Translations under genes and position numbers: made by a program
Source: an uncultured Bacteroidales bacterium
GTDB lineage: Bacteria; Bacteroidota; Bacteroidia; Bacteroidales; Bacteroidaceae
Assembly: GCA_945837185.1 (NCBI GenBank)
Contig: CAMAMZ010000123.1
Location: 1-6,180, forward strand
Direction: 5' to 3'
DNA length: 6,180 bases
Notes under the pieces: model-generated
What the model saw: the letters and a program-made list of their open reading frames with translations, nothing else
What the model was told of the DNA's origin: nothing
Databases searched by the model: none
Shown: positions 1 to 6,180 of the stretch, piece after piece
Layout of the letters: each line of letters opens with the position of its first letter
Position numbering within the stretch: position 1 is the stretch's first letter

Positions 1-72
1 TCCTTCACGTTTATCCGTTCGGATTACACTTCTACCTTTGTAGGTATAGCATAGCTCCTCCTGCTGTAGCAA
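1..72 (-). CDS. Possible 5' end of a downstream gene, perhaps 5-formyltetrahydrofolate cyclo-ligase (partial, start unclear)
   Basis: After the S41 protease stop only one minus-strand frame stays open to the window edge, and it ends in GRSVIRTDKREG. The RxxIRxxKR pattern resembles the basic N-terminal helix of 5-formyltetrahydrofolate cyclo-ligases, and I recall that enzyme following the S41 gene in Bacteroides relatives; both points are weak. The frame has no ATG or GTG. The only alternative start in it is a TTG at 72-70. An ATG at 52-50 sits just after GGAGGAGCT but is in another frame and hits TAG at 34-32 after six codons (MLYLQR). Skipping one base at that TAG would join it to the open frame and give an N-terminus of normal length. 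The start may also lie outside the window, in which case this stretch is simply intergenic. Confidence 0.27.
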   Translation of the reverse strand, partial: MLQQEELCYTYKGRSVIRTDKREG

Positions 73-91
73 GCACCCGACGCACCTCTGT

Positions 92-1789
92 TTACTTGTG
101 TCTGGTAGCTTGTTTCTTTACAGCGGGAGCCTTAGATGTTTCTTTTTTCGTAGCATCGTTGGTTGGCTTCGGAGCTTTTGGGAAAGCCGCCCCCTCTTCA
201 AACACCTTCTTTGCCGCTTCTATAGCGTTGTCGTTAAGGTTGAGGTATTGGTTCCATGCCTGTTCATCGAGGATGTTGTAGATGATACGACTGTTGATAT
301 ATTGGTCGAGCAATTTATACGACTTGCGAATCATCAGGTTGCGACGTTGCAAACCATGTTTGTCGGCATAGTTGGCAAACTGATCCACCATGCCCTGCTG
401 CTTCAAGTAGTCGTAGAGCGCCATCATCTCCGTGAAGTTGTTCAGTTTCAATCTGTTGTTGTCGGTATAGGTGTAAGCAAACTGAAGAATCAATCCGCTC
501 ATTGCCGCACGCTTATAATATGAGGTCATGCCCAAGGTATCTTCCGGAATAAAGATGTCGGGCGTGATGCCACCTCCACCATAAACAACACGTCCCAATC
601 CCGTGTGGTAGGCAGGTCCTGTATGTTTGATGGAATCTACCGAGAAATACTCGCCATGTTCATAACGTGTGATGAGGTCTTGCGCATACTGTGCTTCACC
701 CCCCATGATGTAAGGCTTTTGGATGCATCGTCCAGAGGGAGTGTAGTAGCGTGCTATGGTGAGGCGTACCAAACTGCCATCGGGGAACTCTATTTGTTTC
801 TGCACCAATCCCTTGCCGAAAGAGCGTCTGCCAATGATGGTGCCCCGGTCGTTATCTTGAATAGCTCCCGCAAAGATTTCCGATGCTGAAGCCGACCCCT
901 CATTGATGAGTACCACCAGCGGAATCTCCTTATAACTTCCATGCCCATCAGAACGATACTCCTGTCGCGGTTGTTTCCTGCCTTCGGTATACACAATGAG
1001 CTTGTTCTTGGGCAGGAACTCATTAACCATCTGCACGGCCCTTTCAAGGTAGCCTCCGGAGTTGTCGCGCAGGTCGATAACGAGGTTTGTAAACCCTTCC
1101 TGCGACAACTTGGCCAAGGCAATAAGCAGTTCGGCATAAGTAGTTTCCGCAAAGTTCTTGATGCGGATATAGCCAGTATGCTCGTCGAGCATATAGGTAG
1201 CAGAGATACTATGCTGAGGAATCTCTCCACGGGTCACGGTGAACGACAAGATCTTTTGGGTGCCATAGCGTTTCACACCAATGATCACTTTCGTGTCTTT
1301 AGGTCCTTTGAGGCGCCTCATCGACTCCTCGTTTGTAACCTGCTTGCCTACAAACGGTTTCCCGTCAATGGCCACAATCTTGTCACCGGCAATCAATCCC
1401 GCTTTCTCCGCCGGACCGTTTTTGATGACATTCTGTACGTGAATTGTATCCTGTCGGATATTGAATTCGATACCTACACCCGAGAAGGAACCCTTTAAGT
1501 CGTCGTTGAGAGTTTGTACATCCTTGGCGTTGATATACACAGAATGTGGGTCGAGCTCAGAGAGAATCTGCGGGATAGCCTTATCTACCAGCGAGTCAAT
1601 GTTCACCTCGTCCACATACTGGTCGTTGATGATATGCAGCAGGTTATTCAGTCGGTTGCTGCCGCTGTTGATGATGTTCAACCTGTTGCCAGAAAAATGA
1701 TTGGCATAGAACGTGCCTATGACGATACCGATGACCATGCTGATGGCCATAAGTACAGGAGCATAACGATTGTTTCTATTCTGATTCAT
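92..1789 (-). CDS. ctpA: S41-family carboxy-terminal processing protease (CtpA/Prc-like), membrane-anchored
   Basis: This is a 565-residue serine protease of the S41 family, which cuts proteins near their C-termini in the periplasm. Residues 1-10 are polar and basic, and about 11-28 form one hydrophobic segment without a lipobox, so it is probably an inner-membrane anchor or signal peptide with the rest periplasmic. A PDZ domain covers about 100-185 (SFSGVGIEF to VKRYG). The protease core contains LRDNSGGYL at 240-248 and GSASASE at 298-304. The expected catalytic Ser is S301, with Lys K326 exactly 25 residues later and Gln Q330 four after that, matching the Ser-Lys-Gln arrangement of CtpB. 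A YTPSGRCIQKPY segment (349-360) and a long C-terminal extension are typical of Bacteroidota members. The tail after about 533 is rich in Lys, Ala and Pro and is probably disordered. The ATG start overlaps the deaminase gene by 14 nt, suggesting translational coupling. The substrate cannot be read from sequence. Confidence 0.96.
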   Translation of the reverse strand: MNQNRNNRYAPVLMAISMVIGIVIGTFYANHFSGNRLNIINSGSNRLNNLLHIINDQYVDEVNIDSLVDKAIPQILSELDPHSVYINAKDVQTLNDDLKGSFSGVGIEFNIRQDTIHVQNVIKNGPAEKAGLIAGDKIVAIDGKPFVGKQVTNEESMRRLKGPKDTKVIIGVKRYGTQKILSFTVTRGEIPQHSISATYMLDEHTGYIRIKNFAETTYAELLIALAKLSQEGFTNLVIDLRDNSGGYLERAVQMVNEFLPKNKLIVYTEGRKQPRQEYRSDGHGSYKEIPLVVLINEGSASASEIFAGAIQDNDRGTIIGRRSFGKGLVQKQIEFPDGSLVRLTIARYYTPSGRCIQKPYIMGGEAQYAQDLITRYEHGEYFSVDSIKHTGPAYHTGLGRVVYGGGGITPDIFIPEDTLGMTSYYKRAAMSGLILQFAYTYTDNNRLKLNNFTEMMALYDYLKQQGMVDQFANYADKHGLQRRNLMIRKSYKLLDQYINSRIIYNILDEQAWNQYLNLNDNAIEAAKKVFEEGAAFPKAPKPTNDATKKETSKAPAVKKQATRHK

Positions 1790-2225
1790 GGTTGTCTGTC
1801 TTTAAATGCACTACTTCAACATTCGCTTTTTCCAAAAGACGGAGGCCGTCTTCCAGACGATATTTTTCCGCATAGACTACCCTTTTGATGCCCGCTTGAA
1901 TAATGAGTTTCGCACATTCTATACAGGGCGAAGCCGTGACATAGAGTGTAGCTCCCTCACTATTGTTGTTGCTGCGTGCCAGTTTGGTGATGGCATTAGC
2001 TTCAGCGTGCAGCACATAGGGTTTGGTGAGGTTATTCTCATCCTCGCAAACATTTTCAAAGCCGCTGGGCGTACCATTGTAACCATCGCTGATGATGGTT
2101 TTATCCTTCACCACGATGGCCCCCACCTTCCGTCGTTCGCAATAGGAGTTTTCCGCCCATATCATCGCCATGCGGAGGTATCGCTGGTCGAGTTTGCCAT
2201 GCTTGTTGTCGTTCGTTGTTGCCAT
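1776..2225 (-). CDS. dCMP deaminase (zinc cytidine/deoxycytidylate deaminase family)
   Basis: The product (149 residues) belongs to the cytoplasmic deoxycytidylate deaminases (ComEB-like). These convert dCMP to dUMP, the substrate of thymidylate synthase. The zinc and catalytic motifs are complete: HAE at 73-75 (H73 zinc ligand, E75 proton shuttle) and PCxxC at 100-104 (C101 and C104 zinc ligands). The conserved CERRKVGAIVV block (29-39) and GYNGTPSGFENVC (48-60) are typical of dCMP deaminases rather than tRNA or guanine deaminases. The length is near the short end for the family, with no extra domain. The ATG is 3 nt after the stop of the M3 peptidase gene, and the 3' end runs 14 nt into the S41 gene, so it is the middle cistron of a tight operon. 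No Shine-Dalgarno sequence is visible before the start. Another deaminated substrate cannot be excluded from motifs alone, but dCMP is the best call. Confidence 0.95.
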   Translation of the reverse strand: MATTNDNKHGKLDQRYLRMAMIWAENSYCERRKVGAIVVKDKTIISDGYNGTPSGFENVCEDENNLTKPYVLHAEANAITKLARSNNNSEGATLYVTASPCIECAKLIIQAGIKRVVYAEKYRLEDGLRLLEKANVEVVHLKTDNHESE

Positions 2226-2228
2226 AGT

Positions 2229-4310
2229 TTATTTTTTAGGGGTGATTCCGCTACGTTCAAGGAGTGCCTCGATGGTAGGTTCCTTGCCTCTGAACCGTTT
2301 GTAGAGAGTCATGGGATGCTCGGTGCCACCCTTCGACAATATCTCATCGCGGAAACGCTGAGCTGTTGTAGAGTTGAACACTCCCTCTTCCTTAAACATG
2401 CTGAAAGCATCGGCATCGAGCACTTCTGCCCATTTGTAGCTGTAGTAACCTGCTGCATAGCCACCGCTCATGATGTGCGAGAACTGTGTGGTCATGCAGG
2501 ATTTTTCCGGAAGAGGTGCTATCAATGCTTTCTCCCATGCCTTTTTCTCAAACGGTAGAATGGGTTCTTCGAAGGGCGTACTCAGCGTGTAGTATGCCAT
2601 GTCGAGCAACCCCAGACTCACCTGTCGCAATCCTGTTTTTCCTGCCATGAAAGTGCTGCTTTTTCGCACCCTGTCTATCAGTTCATCGGGAATGGGCTCC
2701 CCTGTTTGGTAGTGGAAAGCAAAGGTATGCAAAAACTCCTTGTTGGTGGCATAGTTCTCCATGAATTGCGAGGGCAGCTCTACAAAGTCCCACCACACAT
2801 TGGTTCCCGAGAGCGACTGGAAACGAGTGTTGGCAAAGATGCCGTGCAAGGCATGTCCAAACTCGTGCAGGAACGTTTCCACCTCACCTAAAGTAAGCAA
2901 CGATGGTTTTTGCGGTGTGGGCTTTGTAAGGTTCATTACCAAGCTCACGTGGGGCCGTATGTTGTTCCCCTTCCGGTCTATCCATTGCCCTTGAAATTCC
3001 GTCATCCAGGCACCGTTGCGTTTCCCTTTTCGAGGATGGAAATCAGCATAGAGTACCGCTAAGTATGAGCCATCGCGATCAAACACCTCATAGGCCTTCA
3101 CATCGGGATGGTAAACCGGGATGTCGTTGTTCTCCTTGAACGTGATGCCATACAAGCGTGTGGCCAATCCAAACACCCCCTCTATCACCTTGTGTAGCGG
3201 GAAATAAGGGCGGAGCATTTCGGGATCGAGGTTATGCTTCTCCATTTTCAGTTTGTGGGTGTAGAAACTCACATCCCATGCCTGCATAACAAAGTCATCG
3301 CCCTCCAGCCGTTTGGCCAACTGTTCCACTTCGGCATGCTCTTTCAGGGCCACCGGCTTATAGGCGTCTATAAGGTCGTTGAGCAACTGATACACACGTG
3401 CTGTAGAACTTGCCATGCGTTGCACGAGCACATAGTCGGCATAGGTTTCAAAACCTAACAGCTGTGCCATTTCCCTTCGTAGGTTTACCAGGCGCTGGCA
3501 AATGGCAAGATTACAGGTGTCGTTGTCGTGGGTACACAACTGACTGTTTACTGTGAAAAGTTCCTTGCGCAGTTCTCTGTTTTCAGCGTATGTAATGAAC
3601 GGCAGGTAGCTCGGCATGTCGAGGGTAAACACCCATCCGTCAAGATTCCGTTCACTCGCAGCTTCGGCAGCAGCCTCCAAGGCCGTTTCGGGCAATCCCT
3701 TCAGCTGGCCGATATTGGTGATATGCAGGGTGTAAGCTTTTGTTTCCTTACGCAGGTTTTGGGAGAATTGTAGGCACAGTATGCTGGCCTCTTCTGTAAG
3801 TTTCCGCAACGTGTCTTTGCCTTCCTTGTCAAGCAGGGCACCACTCCTCACAAATCCGTTGTAGGCATTGTCGAGCAGCATCTGTTCCTCGGCCGTCAAC
3901 TCACGGTGGTGGTGATATACATGCTTAATGCGCTGGAAGAGTTTTTCATTGAAAGCCACATCGTTGGCATGCTTGCTGAGCAAAGGGCTCATTTTTTGTG
4001 CCAATGCATCCAACTCGTCGTTGGTTTCGGCACCCAACATGCAAGAAAAAACGTTCGATACCCTATCCAAGAGGTCGTAATAATGCGGGCCTTTGCTTTC
4101 ATCTGTACGAATGATGGTGTTCTCAAAAGTGGGTTCAGCAGGGTCGTTCACTAAATCCTCGATGGCTTCCTCATCGCGTCGTATACCTTCAAGAAAAGCT
4201 TCCTCGTAATCCTCTAAAGTTATCCTCTCAAACGGCACAGTGTCGTGTGGCGTATTGTAGGGCACAAGAAACGGGTTGGTGCGACCGGTGGCATTCTTTA
4301 CTTCGTCCAT
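2229..4310 (-). CDS. dcp: M3-family zinc metallopeptidase, Dcp-type peptidyl-dipeptidase / oligopeptidase
   Basis: The 693-residue product matches the usual length of Dcp and oligopeptidase A. These enzymes degrade short peptides; Dcp removes C-terminal dipeptides. The N-terminus (NPFLVPYNTPHDTVPF, 12-27) is characteristic of the Dcp branch. The zinc motif HEFGH lies at 482-486 (ligands H482 and H486, catalytic E483), and E511 in FVELPSQF is the third ligand, 29 residues after H482 as in E. coli Dcp. H612 and the tyrosines of GGYAAGYYSY (616-625) fit the transition-state and substrate-binding residues of M3A peptidases. No signal peptide is visible, so a cytoplasmic location is expected. The ATG is secure because an in-frame TAG lies two codons upstream (4316-4314). 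The gene heads a likely operon with the deaminase and S41 protease and follows a candidate promoter at 4359-4389. Dipeptidyl versus endopeptidase specificity is not resolved by sequence alone. Confidence 0.95.
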   Translation of the reverse strand: MDEVKNATGRTNPFLVPYNTPHDTVPFERITLEDYEEAFLEGIRRDEEAIEDLVNDPAEPTFENTIIRTDESKGPHYYDLLDRVSNVFSCMLGAETNDELDALAQKMSPLLSKHANDVAFNEKLFQRIKHVYHHHRELTAEEQMLLDNAYNGFVRSGALLDKEGKDTLRKLTEEASILCLQFSQNLRKETKAYTLHITNIGQLKGLPETALEAAAEAASERNLDGWVFTLDMPSYLPFITYAENRELRKELFTVNSQLCTHDNDTCNLAICQRLVNLRREMAQLLGFETYADYVLVQRMASSTARVYQLLNDLIDAYKPVALKEHAEVEQLAKRLEGDDFVMQAWDVSFYTHKLKMEKHNLDPEMLRPYFPLHKVIEGVFGLATRLYGITFKENNDIPVYHPDVKAYEVFDRDGSYLAVLYADFHPRKGKRNGAWMTEFQGQWIDRKGNNIRPHVSLVMNLTKPTPQKPSLLTLGEVETFLHEFGHALHGIFANTRFQSLSGTNVWWDFVELPSQFMENYATNKEFLHTFAFHYQTGEPIPDELIDRVRKSSTFMAGKTGLRQVSLGLLDMAYYTLSTPFEEPILPFEKKAWEKALIAPLPEKSCMTTQFSHIMSGGYAAGYYSYKWAEVLDADAFSMFKEEGVFNSTTAQRFRDEILSKGGTEHPMTLYKRFRGKEPTIEALLERSGITPKK

Positions 4311-4358
4311 TATCTAACGTCTTTCAATATGCTAAATGATATCGGTTTATATTTCATG

Positions 4359-4389
4359 CAAAAATAGTGAAAAACTCAGACAATACAGA
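4359..4389 (-). promoter_or_regulatory. Candidate Bacteroidota sigma-ABfr promoter for the dcp operon
   Basis: Read on the minus strand, TATTTTTG at 4366-4359 matches the Bacteroidota -7 consensus TAnnTTTG at every fixed base. A TCTG at 4389-4386, one mismatch from the -33 TTTG element, lies 19 nt upstream, within the usual spacing. Transcription would begin near 4352, leaving a leader of about 40 nt before the M3 peptidase ATG. The site lies in the only intergenic gap over 30 nt between complete genes, where a promoter is expected. The -33 element is short and could match by chance; the -7 element and its placement are the stronger evidence. Confidence 0.55.
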
Positions 4390-4417
4390 GGTTAACGTGC
4401 TTTTTTAACGAATATTT

Positions 4418-5089
4418 TTACATGAGGAGTTTTTCCAGGGCAGGAATGTCGATACATCCTCTCCGTAATACGATTTTTCCCTCTTGCTGCAGGGTGTTGA
4501 GTGCTTGTGACACATACAGGCGCTTGGTGCCTATCTCATCGGCCAGTTGACGCATGAGAATACGGCATTGCTTCTCTCCGGCAGGATGCAAGCAATGGGA
4601 TTCAAAAAAGCGGATGATGCGTTGGCGGGTTGTGGTGGGTGCCTCACGCCATGTGCGTATATGGCCTTTCTGGATGCGTGTGGACAGCTGGTTGAGGAAG
4701 TTGATGCGGAAGATTGGGAACGACTCGAATAGTTTTGTAACCTCTGCCTTGTCGATAGTGATGATGCTACAAGGGGTGTATGCTATATAGCTATGACTGA
4801 AGCGTGGGTGGATGCCAAACAGGCTCTCGGGTTGGAATACTGCCGGGTGGTGAGTTTTCTCTATGATGGTATAGGCATGGTTGGTGGCATGAGTGTGTAT
4901 CTGTATCTCTCCCTCAACGAGGAAGAAGAGTTGCGTGCAGGGAGTGTCGTTAGTGGCAAGAGTTTCTCCTGGAGCAAACTTATGGAATCCTAACCGGATG
5001 TGTGTGACAATCTGCGCCAAGTCGTCCTTGCTCATACCTTGGAATAGGTTGAACTGCAGAAGTTTGTTGTATAGTTGCAGGTTGTTCAA
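4418..5089 (-). CDS. Crp/Fnr-family transcriptional regulator (TTG start)
   Basis: A 223-residue regulator has an N-terminal cyclic-nucleotide-binding-like beta-roll (about 14-115), a long dimerisation helix (about 115-145) and a C-terminal winged helix-turn-helix (about 152-212, recognition region near TKRLYVSQALNTLQ). The fold and order are those of Crp/Fnr proteins. The phosphate-binding cassette is not canonical: where CRP has FGExxL and an Arg-Ser/Thr pair, this protein has FQPESLFGIHPRFSHSY (85-101), so cAMP binding is doubtful. It also lacks the N-terminal cysteine cluster of Fnr, having only C51, C107 and later scattered cysteines. The start is TTG at 5089-5087: an in-frame TAA lies two codons upstream, and the first ATG (residue 19) would remove LYNKLLQFNLFQG, which is conserved at the start of Bacteroidota homologues as I remember them. 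It lies 26 nt after apbE and probably shares its transcript. Ligand and targets are unknown. Confidence 0.9.
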   Translation of the reverse strand: MNNLQLYNKLLQFNLFQGMSKDDLAQIVTHIRLGFHKFAPGETLATNDTPCTQLFFLVEGEIQIHTHATNHAYTIIEKTHHPAVFQPESLFGIHPRFSHSYIAYTPCSIITIDKAEVTKLFESFPIFRINFLNQLSTRIQKGHIRTWREAPTTTRQRIIRFFESHCLHPAGEKQCRILMRQLADEIGTKRLYVSQALNTLQQEGKIVLRRGCIDIPALEKLLM

Positions 5090-5115
5090 GTTTTATGATG
5101 TTTTTGCCGCTATGT

Positions 5116-6147
5116 TTATTCCTTCAACAACTGCCCCAGTTGAGGAGAGTGCCAAGTAGCAAGTTTCCCCTCTTTATCGGCATAGATAAGGAAAGCCGAG
5201 AGATTGCTATGGCGTTGCAAGATTTGTCGGGCACTGTCCACTCCCATCACCATGAAAGCTGTGGCATAGGCATCGGCCAATGCGCAACTCTTGGCTACTA
5301 CTGTGGCTGATAGCAAGCTGTGTTGCACGGGGTAGCCTGTGCGTGGATCGATGGTGTGTGCGTATTTCTTTCCATCCTTATAATAGAAATTGCGGTAGTT
5401 GCCGCTGGTGGCCATGGCATGATGTGTCATGTGCAACACCGTTTGCAGTTCTGTGTGCACGGCAAGCGAATCATCAATGGGTTTGCTTACTCCTATGCGC
5501 CAGGCCTGCTGCTTTTCGTTGTGCCCTTGTGCCACCACTTCACCGCCAATCTCTACCATGAAATTGGTGATGCCTTCTTTGCGGAGCAAACGTGCCACAG
5601 CATCGCAGCCATATCCTTTGGCTATGGCGCTGCAATCGAGCATCATGCGAGCATCTCCTTTCTCTACTTTGTATTTTCCTATACCCTGTGGGGTGAGTTT
5701 CACCTTATCGTAACCCACAAGCTGGCGCAAGCTGTCGACAACGGCTGGTTCGGGAAACCGATTGTGTTTGAATCCAAAGCCCCATGCGTTTACAAGGGGA
5801 GCCACCGTAATGTCGAAGGCACCATGGGTATCAGAAGCCACACTTTGCGCCATTTCAAACACGTCGACAAACATGTCGTTCACCTGCACCGGTTGGTTGT
5901 TGTTCACTTGTGTGATGACCGAATGTGGATTGAAGGGCGACAAAGCATCGTCAACATCCTGCAGACAGCGTTGGATTTGTGTCTGTAGATTGCTGGAATG
6001 TTGGTAGATAATACTGTAGCTGGTGCCAAACACCATACCTTTATGATGTTGGTAGGGCGCCTTCCGCTGTTGCTGTATGATAACGATGCTTCCTACGATG
6101 AGGAAACAAAGGAACAGCGCTTGCAATATAAGTTTGCGGTTGAACAT
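5116..6147 (-). CDS. apbE: FAD:protein FMN transferase (ApbE)
   Basis: ApbE uses FAD to attach FMN covalently to a Thr or Ser of target proteins such as NqrB/NqrC and RnfD/RnfG. From the ATG at 6147 the protein has 343 residues, normal for the family. Residues about 6-25 form a hydrophobic anchor or signal peptide, with the single Cys not in a lipobox, so the enzyme faces the periplasm. Family motifs appear in order: GAFDITVAPLVNAWGFG (109-125), DCSAIAKGY (171-179), GGE (201-203), ATSGNYRNF (246-254), HTIDPRTGYP (264-273) and ALADAYATAFMVMG (290-302), which holds the Asp and Thr (D292, T296) of the metal site. The frame continues upstream to a TTG at 6174 and beyond the window edge, but the ATG places the usual short basic leader before the hydrophobic stretch. 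No flavoprotein substrate gene is in view; the upstream neighbour lies outside the window. Confidence 0.94.
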   Translation of the reverse strand: MFNRKLILQALFLCFLIVGSIVIIQQQRKAPYQHHKGMVFGTSYSIIYQHSSNLQTQIQRCLQDVDDALSPFNPHSVITQVNNNQPVQVNDMFVDVFEMAQSVASDTHGAFDITVAPLVNAWGFGFKHNRFPEPAVVDSLRQLVGYDKVKLTPQGIGKYKVEKGDARMMLDCSAIAKGYGCDAVARLLRKEGITNFMVEIGGEVVAQGHNEKQQAWRIGVSKPIDDSLAVHTELQTVLHMTHHAMATSGNYRNFYYKDGKKYAHTIDPRTGYPVQHSLLSATVVAKSCALADAYATAFMVMGVDSARQILQRHSNLSAFLIYADKEGKLATWHSPQLGQLLKE

Positions 6148-6180
6148 GAAGCGTTTTTTTAACGTATGAGTCAATTCTTC

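Noticed and set aside
790..1230. 146-codon minus-strand frame inside the S41 gene, and a plus-strand frame at 941-1498.
   Set aside because: Both overlap the protease core, whose Ser-Lys-Gln residues and PDZ domain are intact in the main frame; neither has protein-like features.
1806..2558. 250-codon plus-strand open frame across the deaminase gene and the end of the M3 peptidase gene.
   Set aside because: It is antisense to two genes with complete catalytic motifs, spans their junction, and its translation has no recognisable domain. It is a shadow of codon bias on the other strand.
4331..4358. Imperfect dyad around the GATATC palindrome in the leader of the M3 peptidase gene, considered as a regulator binding site.
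   Set aside because: The arms match over only a few A/T-rich bases with mismatches, and no second copy is found near apbE.
4391..4410. Possible terminator of the regulator gene: GTTAA and TTAAC arms around a 9-nt loop.
   Set aside because: The stem is only five mostly A-T pairs and has no following U-tract on the minus strand, so it is not a convincing intrinsic terminator.
4401..4410. The decamer CGTTAAAAAA occurs on the minus strand here and again at 6164-6155, before the apbE ATG; considered as a shared operator.
   Set aside because: It is a low-complexity A-rich word without dyad symmetry, seen only twice, and Crp/Fnr sites are normally palindromic. Chance is the simpler explanation.
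5320..5988. 222-codon plus-strand open frame opposite apbE, plus shorter ones nearby.
   Set aside because: It lies wholly inside the well-supported apbE gene on the opposite strand, and its translation is Cys/His-rich without a known motif order, as expected of an antisense shadow.

Overview
The window looks like ordinary chromosomal DNA from a member of the Bacteroidales, most likely Prevotella or a close relative. The evidence is a set of Bacteroidota-type proteins (the long S41 protease with a YTPSGRCIQKPY segment, a Dcp-type M3 peptidase and a short Crp/Fnr protein with a degenerate nucleotide pocket). The start sites also lack clear Shine-Dalgarno sequences, and one intergenic region carries a match to the Bacteroidota promoter consensus (TAnnTTTG). 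The genus is inferred from general familiarity with these families, not from a search.

All five complete genes lie on the minus strand and are tightly packed, so transcription runs from the right edge to the left. At the right, apbE (FAD:protein FMN transferase, an envelope flavinylation enzyme) is followed after 26 nt by a Crp/Fnr-family regulator that starts with TTG. A 107-nt gap follows, holding a good candidate promoter. Next comes a compact three-gene unit: a Dcp-like M3 peptidyl-dipeptidase, a dCMP deaminase (3-nt gap) and a CtpA/Prc-like S41 processing protease (14-nt overlap). The last 91 bases on the left lie after the S41 stop. They hold only one open frame, whose residues weakly resemble the start of a 5-formyltetrahydrofolate cyclo-ligase, but it lacks an in-frame ATG.

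The genes appear to serve separate housekeeping tasks: peptide recycling in the cytoplasm (Dcp), dUMP supply for thymidylate synthesis (dCMP deaminase), periplasmic protein processing (CtpA) and covalent FMN attachment to membrane redox proteins (ApbE). If the left-edge fragment is a folate enzyme, it would add a second step connected to thymidylate and folate metabolism.

I see no mobile element, CRISPR array, RNA gene, large repeat or defence-like system. Nothing here looks like an undescribed biological system. The points that deserve a second look are the TTG start of the regulator, the candidate promoter, the regulator's altered effector pocket, and the puzzling reading frame at the left edge.
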